NCBI RefSeq assembly: GCF_001552215.1
Contig: NZ_BCQT01000006.1
Span: forward strand, 1-64,000
Direction: 5' to 3'
DNA length: 64,000 nt
Source: Actinomadura macra NBRC 14102
GTDB lineage: Bacteria; Actinomycetota; Actinomycetes; Streptosporangiales; Streptosporangiaceae
In this document: piece by piece, positions 33,163 through 41,487 of the stretch
Layout: the number at the start of each line of letters is the position of its first letter
Numbering within the stretch: the stretch's first letter is position 1
Translations under genes and position numbers: made by a program
The notes under the pieces: generated by a model
Seen by the model: the letters and a program-made list of their open reading frames with translations, nothing else
The model's database searches: none
What the model was told of the DNA's origin: nothing

Positions 33163-33897
33163 TCAGAGCGGGTCGATACGAACGCCGGACGCGAGCGCGG
33201 CGGTGACGAGCGACCGGTCGGGGACGGCCTGCCAGCCGGGATCGCCGTCGAGCGGCTCGGAGGCGATCTGGATCTCGTCGTCGCCCTCGCGGACGAACAG
33301 CGAGTCGCCCCAGGTGGTGGCGGCCAGGGTCGTTCCGTCCGAGGCGAGCAGGTTGTAGCGGCCGGGAGCGAGCGTGGTGATGGTGTCGACGGCCGCGGCG
33401 AGGCCCTCGGCGAGCGGGTCGCCCTCCTCCCACTGCCGCGCGGCCAGGCCGAACAGCGGGGCGGAGTCGAGCGGCGCCCGCACGTCCGGGACGTCGGCGA
33501 GGTCACCGGCCAGCTCGCGCAGCTTGCCCTCCACCCCGGCGTAGCCTTCGATCTTGCCGTTGTGGCTGAACAGCCGCTTCCCTGCGCGGAACGGCTGCGC
33601 GCACGACTCGTCGACGGGGAACCCCACGGTCGCCGAGCGGATCGCCGCGACCACGCAGGTCGTCCGGATGGCGCCGGCGACCTCACGGAACGACTGGTCC
33701 GTCCAGATCGGCTGGGCACGCCGGAACCGGATCGCCGCGCCTTCCTGGTACCAGCCGACGCCGTACCCGTCGGCGTTGAGCAGGTTCCCCTGGGTCATGC
33801 GCGGCGCGTACGCCTGGTGCTCCAGGGAGTGCTCACCCTCGTAGATGAGCGAGTGGAGCGTCCGCTCGGGACCGAGGTATCCAAGGTGACGGCACAT
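33163..33897 (-). CDS. egtC: Gamma-glutamyl-hercynylcysteine S-oxide amidohydrolase
   Basis: Class-II glutamine-amidotransferase-fold hydrolase that removes the glutamate after EgtB action. The 244-residue protein begins MCRHLGYLG with Cys2 as N-terminal nucleophile; [10 protein letters not shown] and the RSATVG and SHNGKIEGY loops are conserved. It starts directly after the egtB stop (TGA then ATG, no gap). Confidence 0.94.
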   Translation of the reverse strand: MCRHLGYLGPERTLHSLIYEGEHSLEHQAYAPRMTQGNLLNADGYGVGWYQEGAAIRFRRAQPIWTDQSFREVAGAIRTTCVVAAIRSATVGFPVDESCAQPFRAGKRLFSHNGKIEGYAGVEGKLRELAGDLADVPDVRAPLDSAPLFGLAARQWEEGDPLAEGLAAAVDTITTLAPGRYNLLASDGTTLAATTWGDSLFVREGDDEIQIASEPLDGDPGWQAVPDRSLVTAALASGVRIDPL

Positions 33898-35253
33898 TCA
33901 GATCCCCTCCCCCGCCGACCTCGCGCAGCGGAAACCGCAGAAGATCTGGCGTCGGATCGGATAGTCCCAGTTGCGGAAGGAACCGCGTACGGCGAGCGGG
34001 TGCGTCGCCCAGGAGCCGCCTCGCAGGACCTTGTATTCGGGCCCGAAGAAGACCTCCGAGTATTCCTTGTAGGGGAAGGAGCGGAACCCGGGATATCCGT
34101 GGAAGTCCGACGACGTCCATTCCCACACGTCCCCGAGCAGGCGCCTCACCCCGTACGCCGACGCACCGGCGGTGTAAGAGCCGCTGTTGGACGGGTGGAG
34201 CATCTGTTGCCCCAGGTTGGCGCGTCCCTCCTCGTACACCTCACCCCAGGGGTAGCGCCGCGAGTGCTGTGCGGCGGGATCCCAGCGGGCGGCCTTCTCC
34301 CACTCGGCCTCGGTCGGAAGCCGCTTCCCGGCCCACCGCGCATAGGCGTCCGCCTCGTACCAGCACACGTGCTGGACGGCTTCCTCGGGCGGGACGGGTT
34401 CGAGGCGTCCGAATCGGCGCCGCACCCACTGGTCGCGTTCGCGGGCCCAGAAGCCGGGGGCCTGTTTGCCGCTGGAGTTGCGCCACTCCCATCCCGCGGG
34501 ATCCCACCAGCGCGGGTCGTCGTATCCACCGGCTTCGATGAACGCCGTGTACGCGGCGTTCGTCACGGGCTCGACGTCGATGTAGAACGCAGGGACGTCC
34601 ACCAGATGGACGGGGCGCTCGTTGTCGTAGGCCCATGGGTCATCCGAGGTGCCCATCTGGAACGGGCCCGCCTCGACCAGCACCTCGTCCGTACCGCTGG
34701 GTCCGCCAGGTTTCTGCAGGGGCTCGGCGGGCGGGTCGAGAAGCGCCGGGGCTCCCTTGCGGAGCTGGTGCGTGGCCAGCATCGTCTCGTCGTGCATGTG
34801 CTCGTGCTGGACGACCATGCCGTAGACGAACCCGCCGGACGTCAGCGGGTTTCCGGGGTCGAACCGGACGGACGACAGCGAGTCGAGCACCTTGGCGCGG
34901 ACGGTCTCGATGTAGGAACGCGCCTCGCCGGGCGGCAGCAGCGGCAGGGACGGGCGCTCGGCGCGCGGATGCTCGAACGCGTCGTAGAGGCCGTCGATCT
35001 CCGGGCGCATCGGCTCGATCCCGGCGGCCGCGCGGAGCAGCCACAATTCCTCGTAGTTGCCGATGTGCGCGAGGTCCCACACGAGCGGCGACATCAGCGG
35101 CGAGACCTGCGCGGTGAGGTCGGTCTCCGGAAGGACGTCGGTGGTCAGGCCCAGGCTGCGGCCGCGGACCGCGCCGAGCTCGCGGGCGATCAGTTCCTTG
35201 AGCGCGTCCTCGTCGTGCTCGGCGGTCGAGCCCGGGGATCTCATTGGGGCCAT
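33898..35253 (-). CDS. egtB: Hercynine oxygenase (gamma-glutamyl-hercynylcysteine S-oxide synthase)
   Basis: Non-haem iron sulfoxide synthase joining hercynine and gamma-glutamylcysteine. In 451 residues the N-terminal DinB-like domain supplies the iron ligands: His63 in DLAHIGNYEE and the HX3HXE motif His150/His154 in QHEHMHDE. The C-terminal FGE-sulfatase-like domain shows PVHLVDVPAFYIDVEPVTN, GKRLPTEAEWEKAA, GDVWEWTSS and LRGGSWATHP. The ATG at 35253 has GAGGAGG about 8 bases upstream and overlaps egtA by 13 bases; an ATG at 35244 would give ATGA. Confidence 0.95.
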   Translation of the reverse strand: MAPMRSPGSTAEHDEDALKELIARELGAVRGRSLGLTTDVLPETDLTAQVSPLMSPLVWDLAHIGNYEELWLLRAAAGIEPMRPEIDGLYDAFEHPRAERPSLPLLPPGEARSYIETVRAKVLDSLSSVRFDPGNPLTSGGFVYGMVVQHEHMHDETMLATHQLRKGAPALLDPPAEPLQKPGGPSGTDEVLVEAGPFQMGTSDDPWAYDNERPVHLVDVPAFYIDVEPVTNAAYTAFIEAGGYDDPRWWDPAGWEWRNSSGKQAPGFWARERDQWVRRRFGRLEPVPPEEAVQHVCWYEADAYARWAGKRLPTEAEWEKAARWDPAAQHSRRYPWGEVYEEGRANLGQQMLHPSNSGSYTAGASAYGVRRLLGDVWEWTSSDFHGYPGFRSFPYKEYSEVFFGPEYKVLRGGSWATHPLAVRGSFRNWDYPIRRQIFCGFRCARSAGEGI

Positions 35254-36458
35254 GCTGAGTCCTCCTCGGACATCGGGGAATGGGGGGCGGCGTCGTCGGC
35301 GGGGCTGCGGCCACGTTCGACGTAGCGGACGGCGTACTCCTCCACCAGCGGGACGAGCCTGGGCGCGCCGAGCCGGGGCAGCGCGTCCAGTGCGGCGCGG
35401 AAACACGTCCGCGCGGCGCCGGCCAGCGCGGCGTGGGCGAGACCGCACCGCGCGGCCTCCGTCCACAGGTGCGCGACCGGCTCGGTGGCGGCCTCGGCCG
35501 TGTCCGCCGCGACGGGGTCGTCCAGCAGCGCGGTGGCGACAGCGACTGGAACCGGCCAGTACGGGCCGGGCAGCGCGTCGATCATCCTCAGCTCCAGCCA
35601 TCCGCGCGGGCGGACGGGCGGGAACAGCGTGGACAGGTGGTATTCCAGGTCCTCCTCGTCGGGCTCGCCCTTGTCGAGCCACTCCCGGAAGGACATCCCG
35701 GGATGGGACACCCATTTGCCCTCAGCCGTGTGGACGAGCATGACCTGCGCGTCCAGCGCGTAGCGCATCCACGCCTCGGCCGGGTCGGTGTCGGTGCCGA
35801 GGCGCAGGACGGGCAACGTGCGGCACGGGTCCAGCTCCGTCCAGATGCCCTGCCGCGACGAGCGCAGCCCGGTGCGCCGGCCGGAGTGCAGCGGCGAGTT
35901 GGCGAACGCGGCGACCAGTACCGGGCCGAGCGCGTGCGCGAGGCGCCAGCGCCGGAGCGCGTCGGCGTCGTCGTTGCCGATGTCCAGGCACACCTGGACG
36001 GACGCGGTGGAGCACATCATCGCCAGGCCCACGTCGGCGAAGCCGCCCGACACGTAGTAGTCGCGCATGCACTGGTAGCGCGGGTGCTCGGCCTGGAAGT
36101 GCGGGCGCCGCACCGGGTCGACGCCGTGCCCGGCGAGCGCGAGCCCGGCCGGTTCCAGCGCGTCCTCGATGTGTGTGATGTCCCCCTGGAGCGCGCGGTG
36201 CAGCCGCTTGAGACCGCGGAACGGGGCGGAGCTGAGCTCCAGTTGGCCGCCGGGCTCGTAGGTCACCTTGCTCCCGCCGGACGGCGGGCCGGCCGCCTCC
36301 ACGAGGTCGCGCACCCGCTCACCGGGGACATGCGCGGCGGGGTCGCGCGCATCGACCACGAACCACTCGGTCTCCGCGCCGACCGTGCCGGGCGGGCCCG
36401 TCTTAAAACAAACGCCGCATATGTGCTGGTAGACATCGTCCACCGTCAACCGGGTCAC
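35241..36458 (-). CDS. egtA: Glutamate-cysteine ligase of the ergothioneine operon
   Basis: Forms gamma-glutamylcysteine, the sulfur donor for EgtB. The 405-residue GCS2-type protein has GAETEWFVVDARDP, VTYEPGGQLELSSAP, MCSTASVQVCLDIG and RPRGWLELRMIDALPGPYW. First gene of the operon egtABCD, all on the minus strand. Its promoter should lie in 36459-36730, a region shared with the divergent sigma-like gene. Confidence 0.94.
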   Translation of the reverse strand: MTRLTVDDVYQHICGVCFKTGPPGTVGAETEWFVVDARDPAAHVPGERVRDLVEAAGPPSGGSKVTYEPGGQLELSSAPFRGLKRLHRALQGDITHIEDALEPAGLALAGHGVDPVRRPHFQAEHPRYQCMRDYYVSGGFADVGLAMMCSTASVQVCLDIGNDDADALRRWRLAHALGPVLVAAFANSPLHSGRRTGLRSSRQGIWTELDPCRTLPVLRLGTDTDPAEAWMRYALDAQVMLVHTAEGKWVSHPGMSFREWLDKGEPDEEDLEYHLSTLFPPVRPRGWLELRMIDALPGPYWPVPVAVATALLDDPVAADTAEAATEPVAHLWTEAARCGLAHAALAGAARTCFRAALDALPRLGAPRLVPLVEEYAVRYVERGRSPADDAAPHSPMSEEDSAWPQ

Positions 36459-36672
36459 CCTCGACTCCTCCGAAATTCGATCACGGGTTCGAATCCTTCC
36501 CTGCTGAACCGGATCAGGAATCCGACAAATTTCGGGAACTTCCTTAAATCTCCATGAACGTCACTCTCCGCTGGTAGGCCGCATACCATTCGCGCCCGCG
36601 AGGCCTTCCCACCCGTCCCCCGGCGTCGCAGCTCTTGACGGGAGCCGCTAGAGTCCCGGTACCCGGCGGTAT

Positions 36673-36686
36673 GTCCGCTTGCGGAC
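36673..36686. promoter_or_regulatory. Palindrome GTCCGC-TT-GCGGAC between egtA and the sigma-like gene
   Basis: Six-base perfect arms with a 2-base spacer, 47 bases before the sigma-like ATG. It differs by one base from the 14-mer at 2615-2628. Candidate operator for either divergent gene. Confidence 0.4.
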
Positions 36687-36733
36687 GTTCGACACCGGCA
36701 GCGATACCACCGACCACAATTCCGGGAGGTCAC

Positions 36734-37948
36734 ATGCGCGGGGACCTTGGCTCCCTCTACGACGCGCACGCCGCCCGCCTCTACGCCTACTGCTGGTCAC
36801 TGGTCGGCGACAGGGAGGCGGCCGCGGCGGTCGGCGACACCTTCGCCGCGGCGGTGCACCAGCCCCCGCGGGGCGACCGCGTGCTCTGGCTGTACTCGCT
36901 GGCCCGCACGGCCTGCGCCGGGGGCGACACGACCGACCGCATGTCCGGGCAGCTGTCCGGCGGACGTGGCACGCCGCTGTTCAGCGGCTCCGACCCGCTG
37001 CTGCGCGCCGCGGGCGGCCTGCGCTCCGACCACCGCGAGGTCCTGCTCCTCTGGGCGGGCGAGTGGCTCGAACCGCACGACATCGCCCGCGTTCTCGGCA
37101 TCGCGCCCGACACCCTGGCCCAGTTGCTGAACGCCGCCCGGACGCGGCTGGAGCGGGCCGTCCTCGACACTCTCATGCGCGGGGCGCCGCACCTCGACCT
37201 CATCACCGCGTTCGAGAAGGGCACCCTGCCCCGGCTGCTCGCCCAGCGCGCGCCGTCACGCCCGCCCGGCTGGCTGCGCGACCAGGTCCTCGCCGCCTGC
37301 GAGGAGGAGGCCGTCCGGCCACTGCCGAGCGTCGCCGCGCCGAGCCCGCTCGTCGTCATCGGCCCCGACCGCAGGACCCGCCAGAACCGCGGCGGTGGGC
37401 TGTCCAAGGGCGCCGGAGCGGTCGCGGGCCTCGCCGCCTCGGCGGCCGCGGTCCTCGGACTGCTGGCGACCTGGCCGTCGGCGAAGGGCGGCAGCGCCGC
37501 GTCCCTGATGCCCACGGCCAGCACCGGTCACACCGAGCAGGCGTCGACGGGCGCGAACGGCGCCCAGGGCCGGCCGTCCGGCCTGACGGGCGCCGAGCGC
37601 GGCACGCACCCGGGCGCACCGGCCACGACCGAGCACGGGAATCCGGCTCAGCCGGTCGGCACATCTCCCGGCGGCACCACGCCGGGAGCGCCCGCCCGCT
37701 CCCCGTCCGGCACCCCCGTGCCGAGCGAGGAGCCGGTGACGTCCAAGCCGTCCAAGCCGAAGCCCTCCACTCCGGCGCCGGGCACGCCCACCACGTCCCC
37801 GACCGGCCCCACCGGCCCGACGACCCCACCGGGACCCACCGACCCGACGACGCCCCCGGGGACTCCGACCGACCCGCCCGCGCAGGAACCGGGCACGTCG
37901 AGCCCGAGCCCCACGGCCAACCCGGCACCGAGCCCCGGGCAGGGCTGA
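36734..37948 (+). CDS. Membrane-tethered sigma-70-like protein with a Pro/Thr-rich tail
   Basis: 404 residues. The N-terminus resembles an ECF sigma factor: region 2 as SLYDAHAARLYAYCWSLVGD and region 4 as SDHREVLLLWAGEW then PHDIARVLGIAPDTLAQLL and ARTRLERAV. The linker and region 2 are degenerate. A single membrane helix follows at about 227-247 (GAVAGLAASAAAVLGLLATW), then about 155 residues of Pro, Thr, Ser and Gly predicted outside the cell. A sigma-like domain on the same chain as a membrane anchor may be stored at the membrane and released by proteolysis. GGGAGGT precedes the ATG. The last 301 bases overlap the opposite-strand rhomboid-like gene. Confidence 0.75.
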   Translation: MRGDLGSLYDAHAARLYAYCWSLVGDREAAAAVGDTFAAAVHQPPRGDRVLWLYSLARTACAGGDTTDRMSGQLSGGRGTPLFSGSDPLLRAAGGLRSDHREVLLLWAGEWLEPHDIARVLGIAPDTLAQLLNAARTRLERAVLDTLMRGAPHLDLITAFEKGTLPRLLAQRAPSRPPGWLRDQVLAACEEEAVRPLPSVAAPSPLVVIGPDRRTRQNRGGGLSKGAGAVAGLAASAAAVLGLLATWPSAKGGSAASLMPTASTGHTEQASTGANGAQGRPSGLTGAERGTHPGAPATTEHGNPAQPVGTSPGGTTPGAPARSPSGTPVPSEEPVTSKPSKPKPSTPAPGTPTTSPTGPTGPTTPPGPTDPTTPPGTPTDPPAQEPGTSSPSPTANPAPSPGQG

Positions 37949-38574
37949 GCGTCCTTCTCCGGACGGCGGCGCTCGCGTGCCAGCAGTACGGCACCGACGA
38001 GCGCCCCGGTGAGCATGGCGACCAGGTGCCCGACGGCCGCGACCTCCAGCGCGGGCAGGCCGTCGAAGAGCACCGGCGCCAGCGCGCACCAGCCCGCCAG
38101 GGGCAGCAGCCGCCGGTACCGGCCGGGCCCGTAGAGGACGGCCGCGACGAGTGCCGCGCACAGCACGTACGACGGCCCGACGTCGGGAACAGTGCGAACG
38201 GACTCTGACAGCTGGCCCAGCTCGATCCGGACGAGCGCGATCCCCTGGCTGACCAGCGTTCCGAGGACGTGCGACAGGCCGACGAGCAGCACCGCGCGCG
38301 CATTGCCGAACCGGCGTGTCGTCGGGAACAGACCCAGCGCCGCGACGACCAGGAGCACGCCCTGCGCGCCCGGCGATCCAGACGAGGTCACGAACGCCGA
38401 CGCGACCATCGTCCCGACCGGGTTCACCGCCAGGTTGGCGAGGTTCGTGCTGGCCCACGCGACGAGCGCGTCTCGCGCGTCCGGTGGCAGGAGCAGGCCC
38501 TCCACCAGCCACATCGCGGCGCACAGACCGAGGAAGACCAGCGGCATCGGATATCGCCTGACGAACCCGCCCAT
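37648..38574 (-). CDS. Rhomboid-like membrane protein, 3' end antisense to the sigma-like gene
   Basis: 308 residues in frame. The first 210 contain about six membrane helices with rhomboid-like arrangement (PLVFLGLCAAMWLVEGLL; DVGPSYVLCAALVAAVLYG; EVAAVGHLVAMLTGALVGAVL). The GxSG serine motif is GPSY, so classical protease activity is doubtful; the last-helix His is present. From about residue 215 the frame becomes Gly/Val-rich (VGSVGPGGVVGPVG), which is simply the antisense of the Pro-rich tail of the opposing gene. The true protein may end near ARERRRPE with the stop lost. GGGAG precedes the ATG at 38574. Confidence 0.65.
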   Translation of the reverse strand: MGGFVRRYPMPLVFLGLCAAMWLVEGLLLPPDARDALVAWASTNLANLAVNPVGTMVASAFVTSSGSPGAQGVLLVVAALGLFPTTRRFGNARAVLLVGLSHVLGTLVSQGIALVRIELGQLSESVRTVPDVGPSYVLCAALVAAVLYGPGRYRRLLPLAGWCALAPVLFDGLPALEVAAVGHLVAMLTGALVGAVLLARERRRPEKDAQPCPGLGAGLAVGLGLDVPGSCAGGSVGVPGGVVGSVGPGGVVGPVGPVGDVVGVPGAGVEGFGLDGLDVTGSSLGTGVPDGERAGAPGVVPPGDVPTG

Positions 38575-38635
38575 GACTCCCGCAGCCTATGTCCTCGCGA
38601 TGTCAGGTGCTTGTAGGCAGGTGCCCGTGAAGCGA

Positions 38636-38681
38636 CGCGGTACGCCGTCCCGGGGCGGCATTCATGGGACGGCGTACCGCG
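38636..38681 (-). terminator. Terminator hairpin of the MFS gene, 16-bp arms
   Basis: CGCGGTACGCCGTCCC (38636-38651) pairs perfectly with GGGACGGCGTACCGCG (38666-38681), loop 14 bases. It begins 5 bases after the MFS stop on the minus strand. Confidence 0.8.
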
Positions 38682-38685
38682 GGTC

Positions 38686-40296
38686 TTACGCGACGGCGGC
38701 GCCCTCGACGGGGGACACGCCGCGGCGGACGAGCAGGGCCGCCAGGATCGCGACCAGGGCGACGGCCCCCGCGACGGTCAGGGACGTCTGGAAGCCGTCC
38801 ATGAACGCGAGGTGGCTGCCGGTCGTGATGGCGTCGGCGGCCGGTGCGGGGGTGCCCGGCGGGACGGGCGCGACGCCCTGCGCGACGAGCCCGCCCTGCC
38901 CGGACAACCGCTCCGCCGCGGGCCCGGGCAGGCCCTCGCCCGTCAGCCGGCTGACCAGCACGTCCCCGACCTTGGTGGACATCAGCACTCCGAGCACCGA
39001 CGTGCCGAGCACGCCACCGACCTGCGCGGCGGTCTGCTGGAGGCCGCCCGCGACCCCGGCGAGATGGGCCGGGGCGTTGCCGACGATGGCCTCGGTCCCC
39101 GCGACGATCACCATTCCGAAGGCCAGGCCGACCAGCACGAACCACGGCCAGAGCTGAACGTACGGGGCGTCCACCCCGATGCGTGACAGGCCGAACATCG
39201 CGGTCGCGGTGAAGGCCATCCCGAGGACGAGCGGCAGCCGCGGCCCGTACCGGTTCGTCAGCGCGCCCGCCACCGGGGAGGCGACGATGAAGATGCCGGT
39301 CATGGGCAGCATCCGGACGCCCGCGCCGACCGGGCTCATCCCGTGCACCTGCTGGAGGTACAGGGTGATGAAGAAGATCGTCCCGAACATCCCGAAGAAG
39401 CCGAGGACGATGAGGCCGGTCGCCGCCGACAGCGACACCGACTTGAAGAGTCCGAGCGGCAGCAGCGGGCGCTCGACGCGCAGTTCGTTCCACACGAACG
39501 CCGCGAATAGCACGACCGAAGCCGCGAACGACACCAGCGGCACCGCGTCGCCGAACCCGTTCTCACCGGCCTTGATCAGACCCCAGACCAGCGCGAACAG
39601 CGCGCCGGTCAGCAGCGCGACGCCGGGCAGGTCGAACGAGCCCGTGGACTCCTCGTCCCGGGACTCGCGGATCACCCACAGGCCCATGACGAGCGCGAGC
39701 AGGCCGAGCGGCGCGTTCAGGAAGAACACCGACTCCCAGTTGACGTTCTCCACCAGCAGCCCGGCGACGATGGGGCCGCCGGCGATGGAGATGCCGACCG
39801 TGGAACCCCAGATGCCGATCGCGGCGTTGAGCTTGGCGGGAGGGAAGGTGTTGCGCAGGATGGCCAGGCTGGCGGGCTGTAGGAGTGCCCCCGCGAACCC
39901 CTGCACGACGCGCCAGAAGATGACCATGCCGAGGCCGCCGGACAGCCCGATCAGCACCGAGGAGACGGCGAAGCCGATCACTCCGGCGAGGAAGGTGCGC
40001 TTGCGCCCGAACCGGTCGGCGATCTTTCCGGCCGGGATCAGCGTGACGGCGAGCGCGAGGAGGTAGGCGTTGGTGACCCACTGCAGGCCGGACAGGCTCG
40101 CCCCGAGGTCCTTGGCGATGGCGGGGTTGGCGATGGAGACCACCGTGGCGTCCAGGCCGACCATCATGACGCCGAGCGCCACGGCGACGAGCGTGAGCCA
40201 GGGGTGCCCGTGCCCCGATCTTGTGCGCCGTCCGGGCGGCGCGGCGGGCTGGGAGGCACTCGGGTGGAGCACCTCGGCGCCCTGCGGCTGAGTCAT
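38686..40296 (-). CDS. DHA2-family MFS efflux transporter
   Basis: 536-residue drug:H+ antiporter with 14 predicted helices. Signature segments are LDATVVSIANPAIAKDL, LQWVTNAYLLALA, GKIADRFGRKRTFLAG, GSTVGISIAGGPIVAGLLV (motif C) and NWESVFFLNAPLG. The ATG at 40296 has GGAGG about 7 bases upstream. It diverges from a TetR gene with a cluster of TGTCGT/ACGACA sites between them, the standard layout for an exporter repressed by its TetR neighbour. The exported compound is unknown. Confidence 0.93.
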   Translation of the reverse strand: MTQPQGAEVLHPSASQPAAPPGRRTRSGHGHPWLTLVAVALGVMMVGLDATVVSIANPAIAKDLGASLSGLQWVTNAYLLALAVTLIPAGKIADRFGRKRTFLAGVIGFAVSSVLIGLSGGLGMVIFWRVVQGFAGALLQPASLAILRNTFPPAKLNAAIGIWGSTVGISIAGGPIVAGLLVENVNWESVFFLNAPLGLLALVMGLWVIRESRDEESTGSFDLPGVALLTGALFALVWGLIKAGENGFGDAVPLVSFAASVVLFAAFVWNELRVERPLLPLGLFKSVSLSAATGLIVLGFFGMFGTIFFITLYLQQVHGMSPVGAGVRMLPMTGIFIVASPVAGALTNRYGPRLPLVLGMAFTATAMFGLSRIGVDAPYVQLWPWFVLVGLAFGMVIVAGTEAIVGNAPAHLAGVAGGLQQTAAQVGGVLGTSVLGVLMSTKVGDVLVSRLTGEGLPGPAAERLSGQGGLVAQGVAPVPPGTPAPAADAITTGSHLAFMDGFQTSLTVAGAVALVAILAALLVRRGVSPVEGAAVA

Positions 40297-40350
40297 CTTC
40301 GGCCTCCGTACGAGGGTGAGCGGCTGTGAAGGCTCCAAAACTGTCACAGC

Positions 40351-40407
40351 ACGACACTTGTCGTCAAATGCCTGTCGTCAGGCAACGACATGATTCATAT
40401 CACGACA
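40351..40407. promoter_or_regulatory. TetR operator cluster (ACGACA/TGTCGT repeats)
   Basis: ACGACA-CT-TGTCGT at 40351-40364, TGTCGT-CAGGCA-ACGACA at 40373-40390 and a further ACGACA at 40402-40407. Five copies of one hexamer in alternating orientation lie 54 to 111 bases before both divergent starts, as expected for two TetR dimers or more. Confidence 0.65.
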
Positions 40408-40460
40408 GTATCCGGCAACGGCCGGTTGGCCTGAGGTCCACCGCTCGTTACACTTCGCAC

Positions 40461-41132
40461 ATGACCGCGACTGCCCCCGAGGCCCAGTCCGCGTGCCACG
40501 GCACCCCGCCCCCGGGCAGGCGCGAACGCAAGAAGCAGCGCACCCGGGAGGCGCTCGTCGACGCCGCGTTCACCCTCTTCGCAGAGAAGGGGTTCGACGC
40601 GACCACCGTCGAGGAGATCGCCGACGCCGTGGACGTCTCGTCCCGGACCTTCTTCCGCTACTTCGCCTCGAAGGAGGACGTCGCGCTCACCTTCCAGGAG
40701 GAGCAGACCCGCGCCGTCATGGCGGCGCTGGCCGACCGCCCGGCCCACGAGCCGATCATGACGGCGCTGCGCCACACGGTGGTGGAGATCGCCGGCGCCT
40801 GCGAGCGCGGCGAGCTGGGCTTCAAGCCCGAGCGCTTCCAGTGCCTGCTCAGCATGATGGCCGACAGCCCCACCCTGATGGCGGGCAGCCTGGAACACGC
40901 ACAGAGGAAGCAGCTGCTGCTGACCCAGATCATCGCCGAGCGGATGGGGTTGGACCCCGCCTCCGACCTGCACCCGCACGTGGTCGCCGCCGCCGCGACC
41001 TGCGGCTTCCAGGCGGCGGCCGACGCCACCCGCCGGCACGAGGCGGCCTTCGGCTCGCTCGCGGAGGCGGTCGACCAGGCGTTCGCCATCCTGGAGCGCG
41101 GCCTCAACACCCCGCCCGACAAGACCTGCTGA
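40461..41132 (+). CDS. TetR-family regulator of the adjacent exporter
   Basis: 223 residues with the N-terminal helix-turn-helix RTREALVDAAFTLFAEKGFD, then TTVEEIADAVDVSSRTFFRYF and SKEDV, and a variable ligand-binding C-terminal half. Divergent from the DHA2 transporter across the ACGACA/TGTCGT cluster. Probably a repressor relieved by the exported compound (inferred from layout). Confidence 0.9.
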   Translation: MTATAPEAQSACHGTPPPGRRERKKQRTREALVDAAFTLFAEKGFDATTVEEIADAVDVSSRTFFRYFASKEDVALTFQEEQTRAVMAALADRPAHEPIMTALRHTVVEIAGACERGELGFKPERFQCLLSMMADSPTLMAGSLEHAQRKQLLLTQIIAERMGLDPASDLHPHVVAAAATCGFQAAADATRRHEAAFGSLAEAVDQAFAILERGLNTPPDKTC

Positions 41133-41154
41133 CGCCGGCGCGCGCCGAGGCTCG

Positions 41155-41475
41155 TCAGGACGAGACCGCTGGTGGCACGCTCGTTCCCACCACGACGATG
41201 ATGTTGCGCATGTCCGGTACCGAGCCGGCCGAGGCGCCGCGCCACTGGCGGGCGGCCTCGGCCACCCCGTTCATGCCGTGGATGTACGCCTCACCCAGCT
41301 GACCCCTGCGGGGGTCGGCCGGGAGCCTGCCGCCGAGCTCAATGCCGCCGTCCCTGATGTAGTTCTTGACCTCACCCCGCCCGCCAGAACCCCGGTTCTT
41401 CACACTGAACCAGGACGAACGGGGTGAAATGATCGTAGAGGATCGCGGCCCGCACGTCATCGACCGACAGGCCGG
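41155..41475 (-). pseudogene. Truncated, frameshifted thiolase / lipid-transfer protein (Ltp-like) C-terminus
   Basis: Two minus-strand frames together give a thiolase C-terminus. The upstream frame reads SVDDVRAAILYDHFTPFVLV then QCEEPGFWRAG and stops; after a frameshift the next frame continues GEVKNYIRDGGIELGG, GQLGEAYIHGMNGVAEAARQ and a final GTSVPPAVSS. The usual NTHGGQ is DPRRGQ. The N-terminal two thirds are missing. It lies directly downstream of the acyl-CoA dehydrogenase pair, where cholesterol-catabolic clusters carry ltp2. Confidence 0.75.
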
Positions 41476-41487
41476 ACCGCCGCCCTC

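Noticed and set aside
36478-36500. T-arm-like sequence GGGTTCGAATCC, possible tRNA 3' end
   Set aside because: Stem pairing around the loop is poor and no acceptor, D or anticodon arm can be folded upstream, where egtA begins.
36455-36769. Minus-strand ORF of 104 codons upstream of egtA
   Set aside because: Crosses the divergent promoter region, lacks a ribosome binding site and has no conserved pattern.
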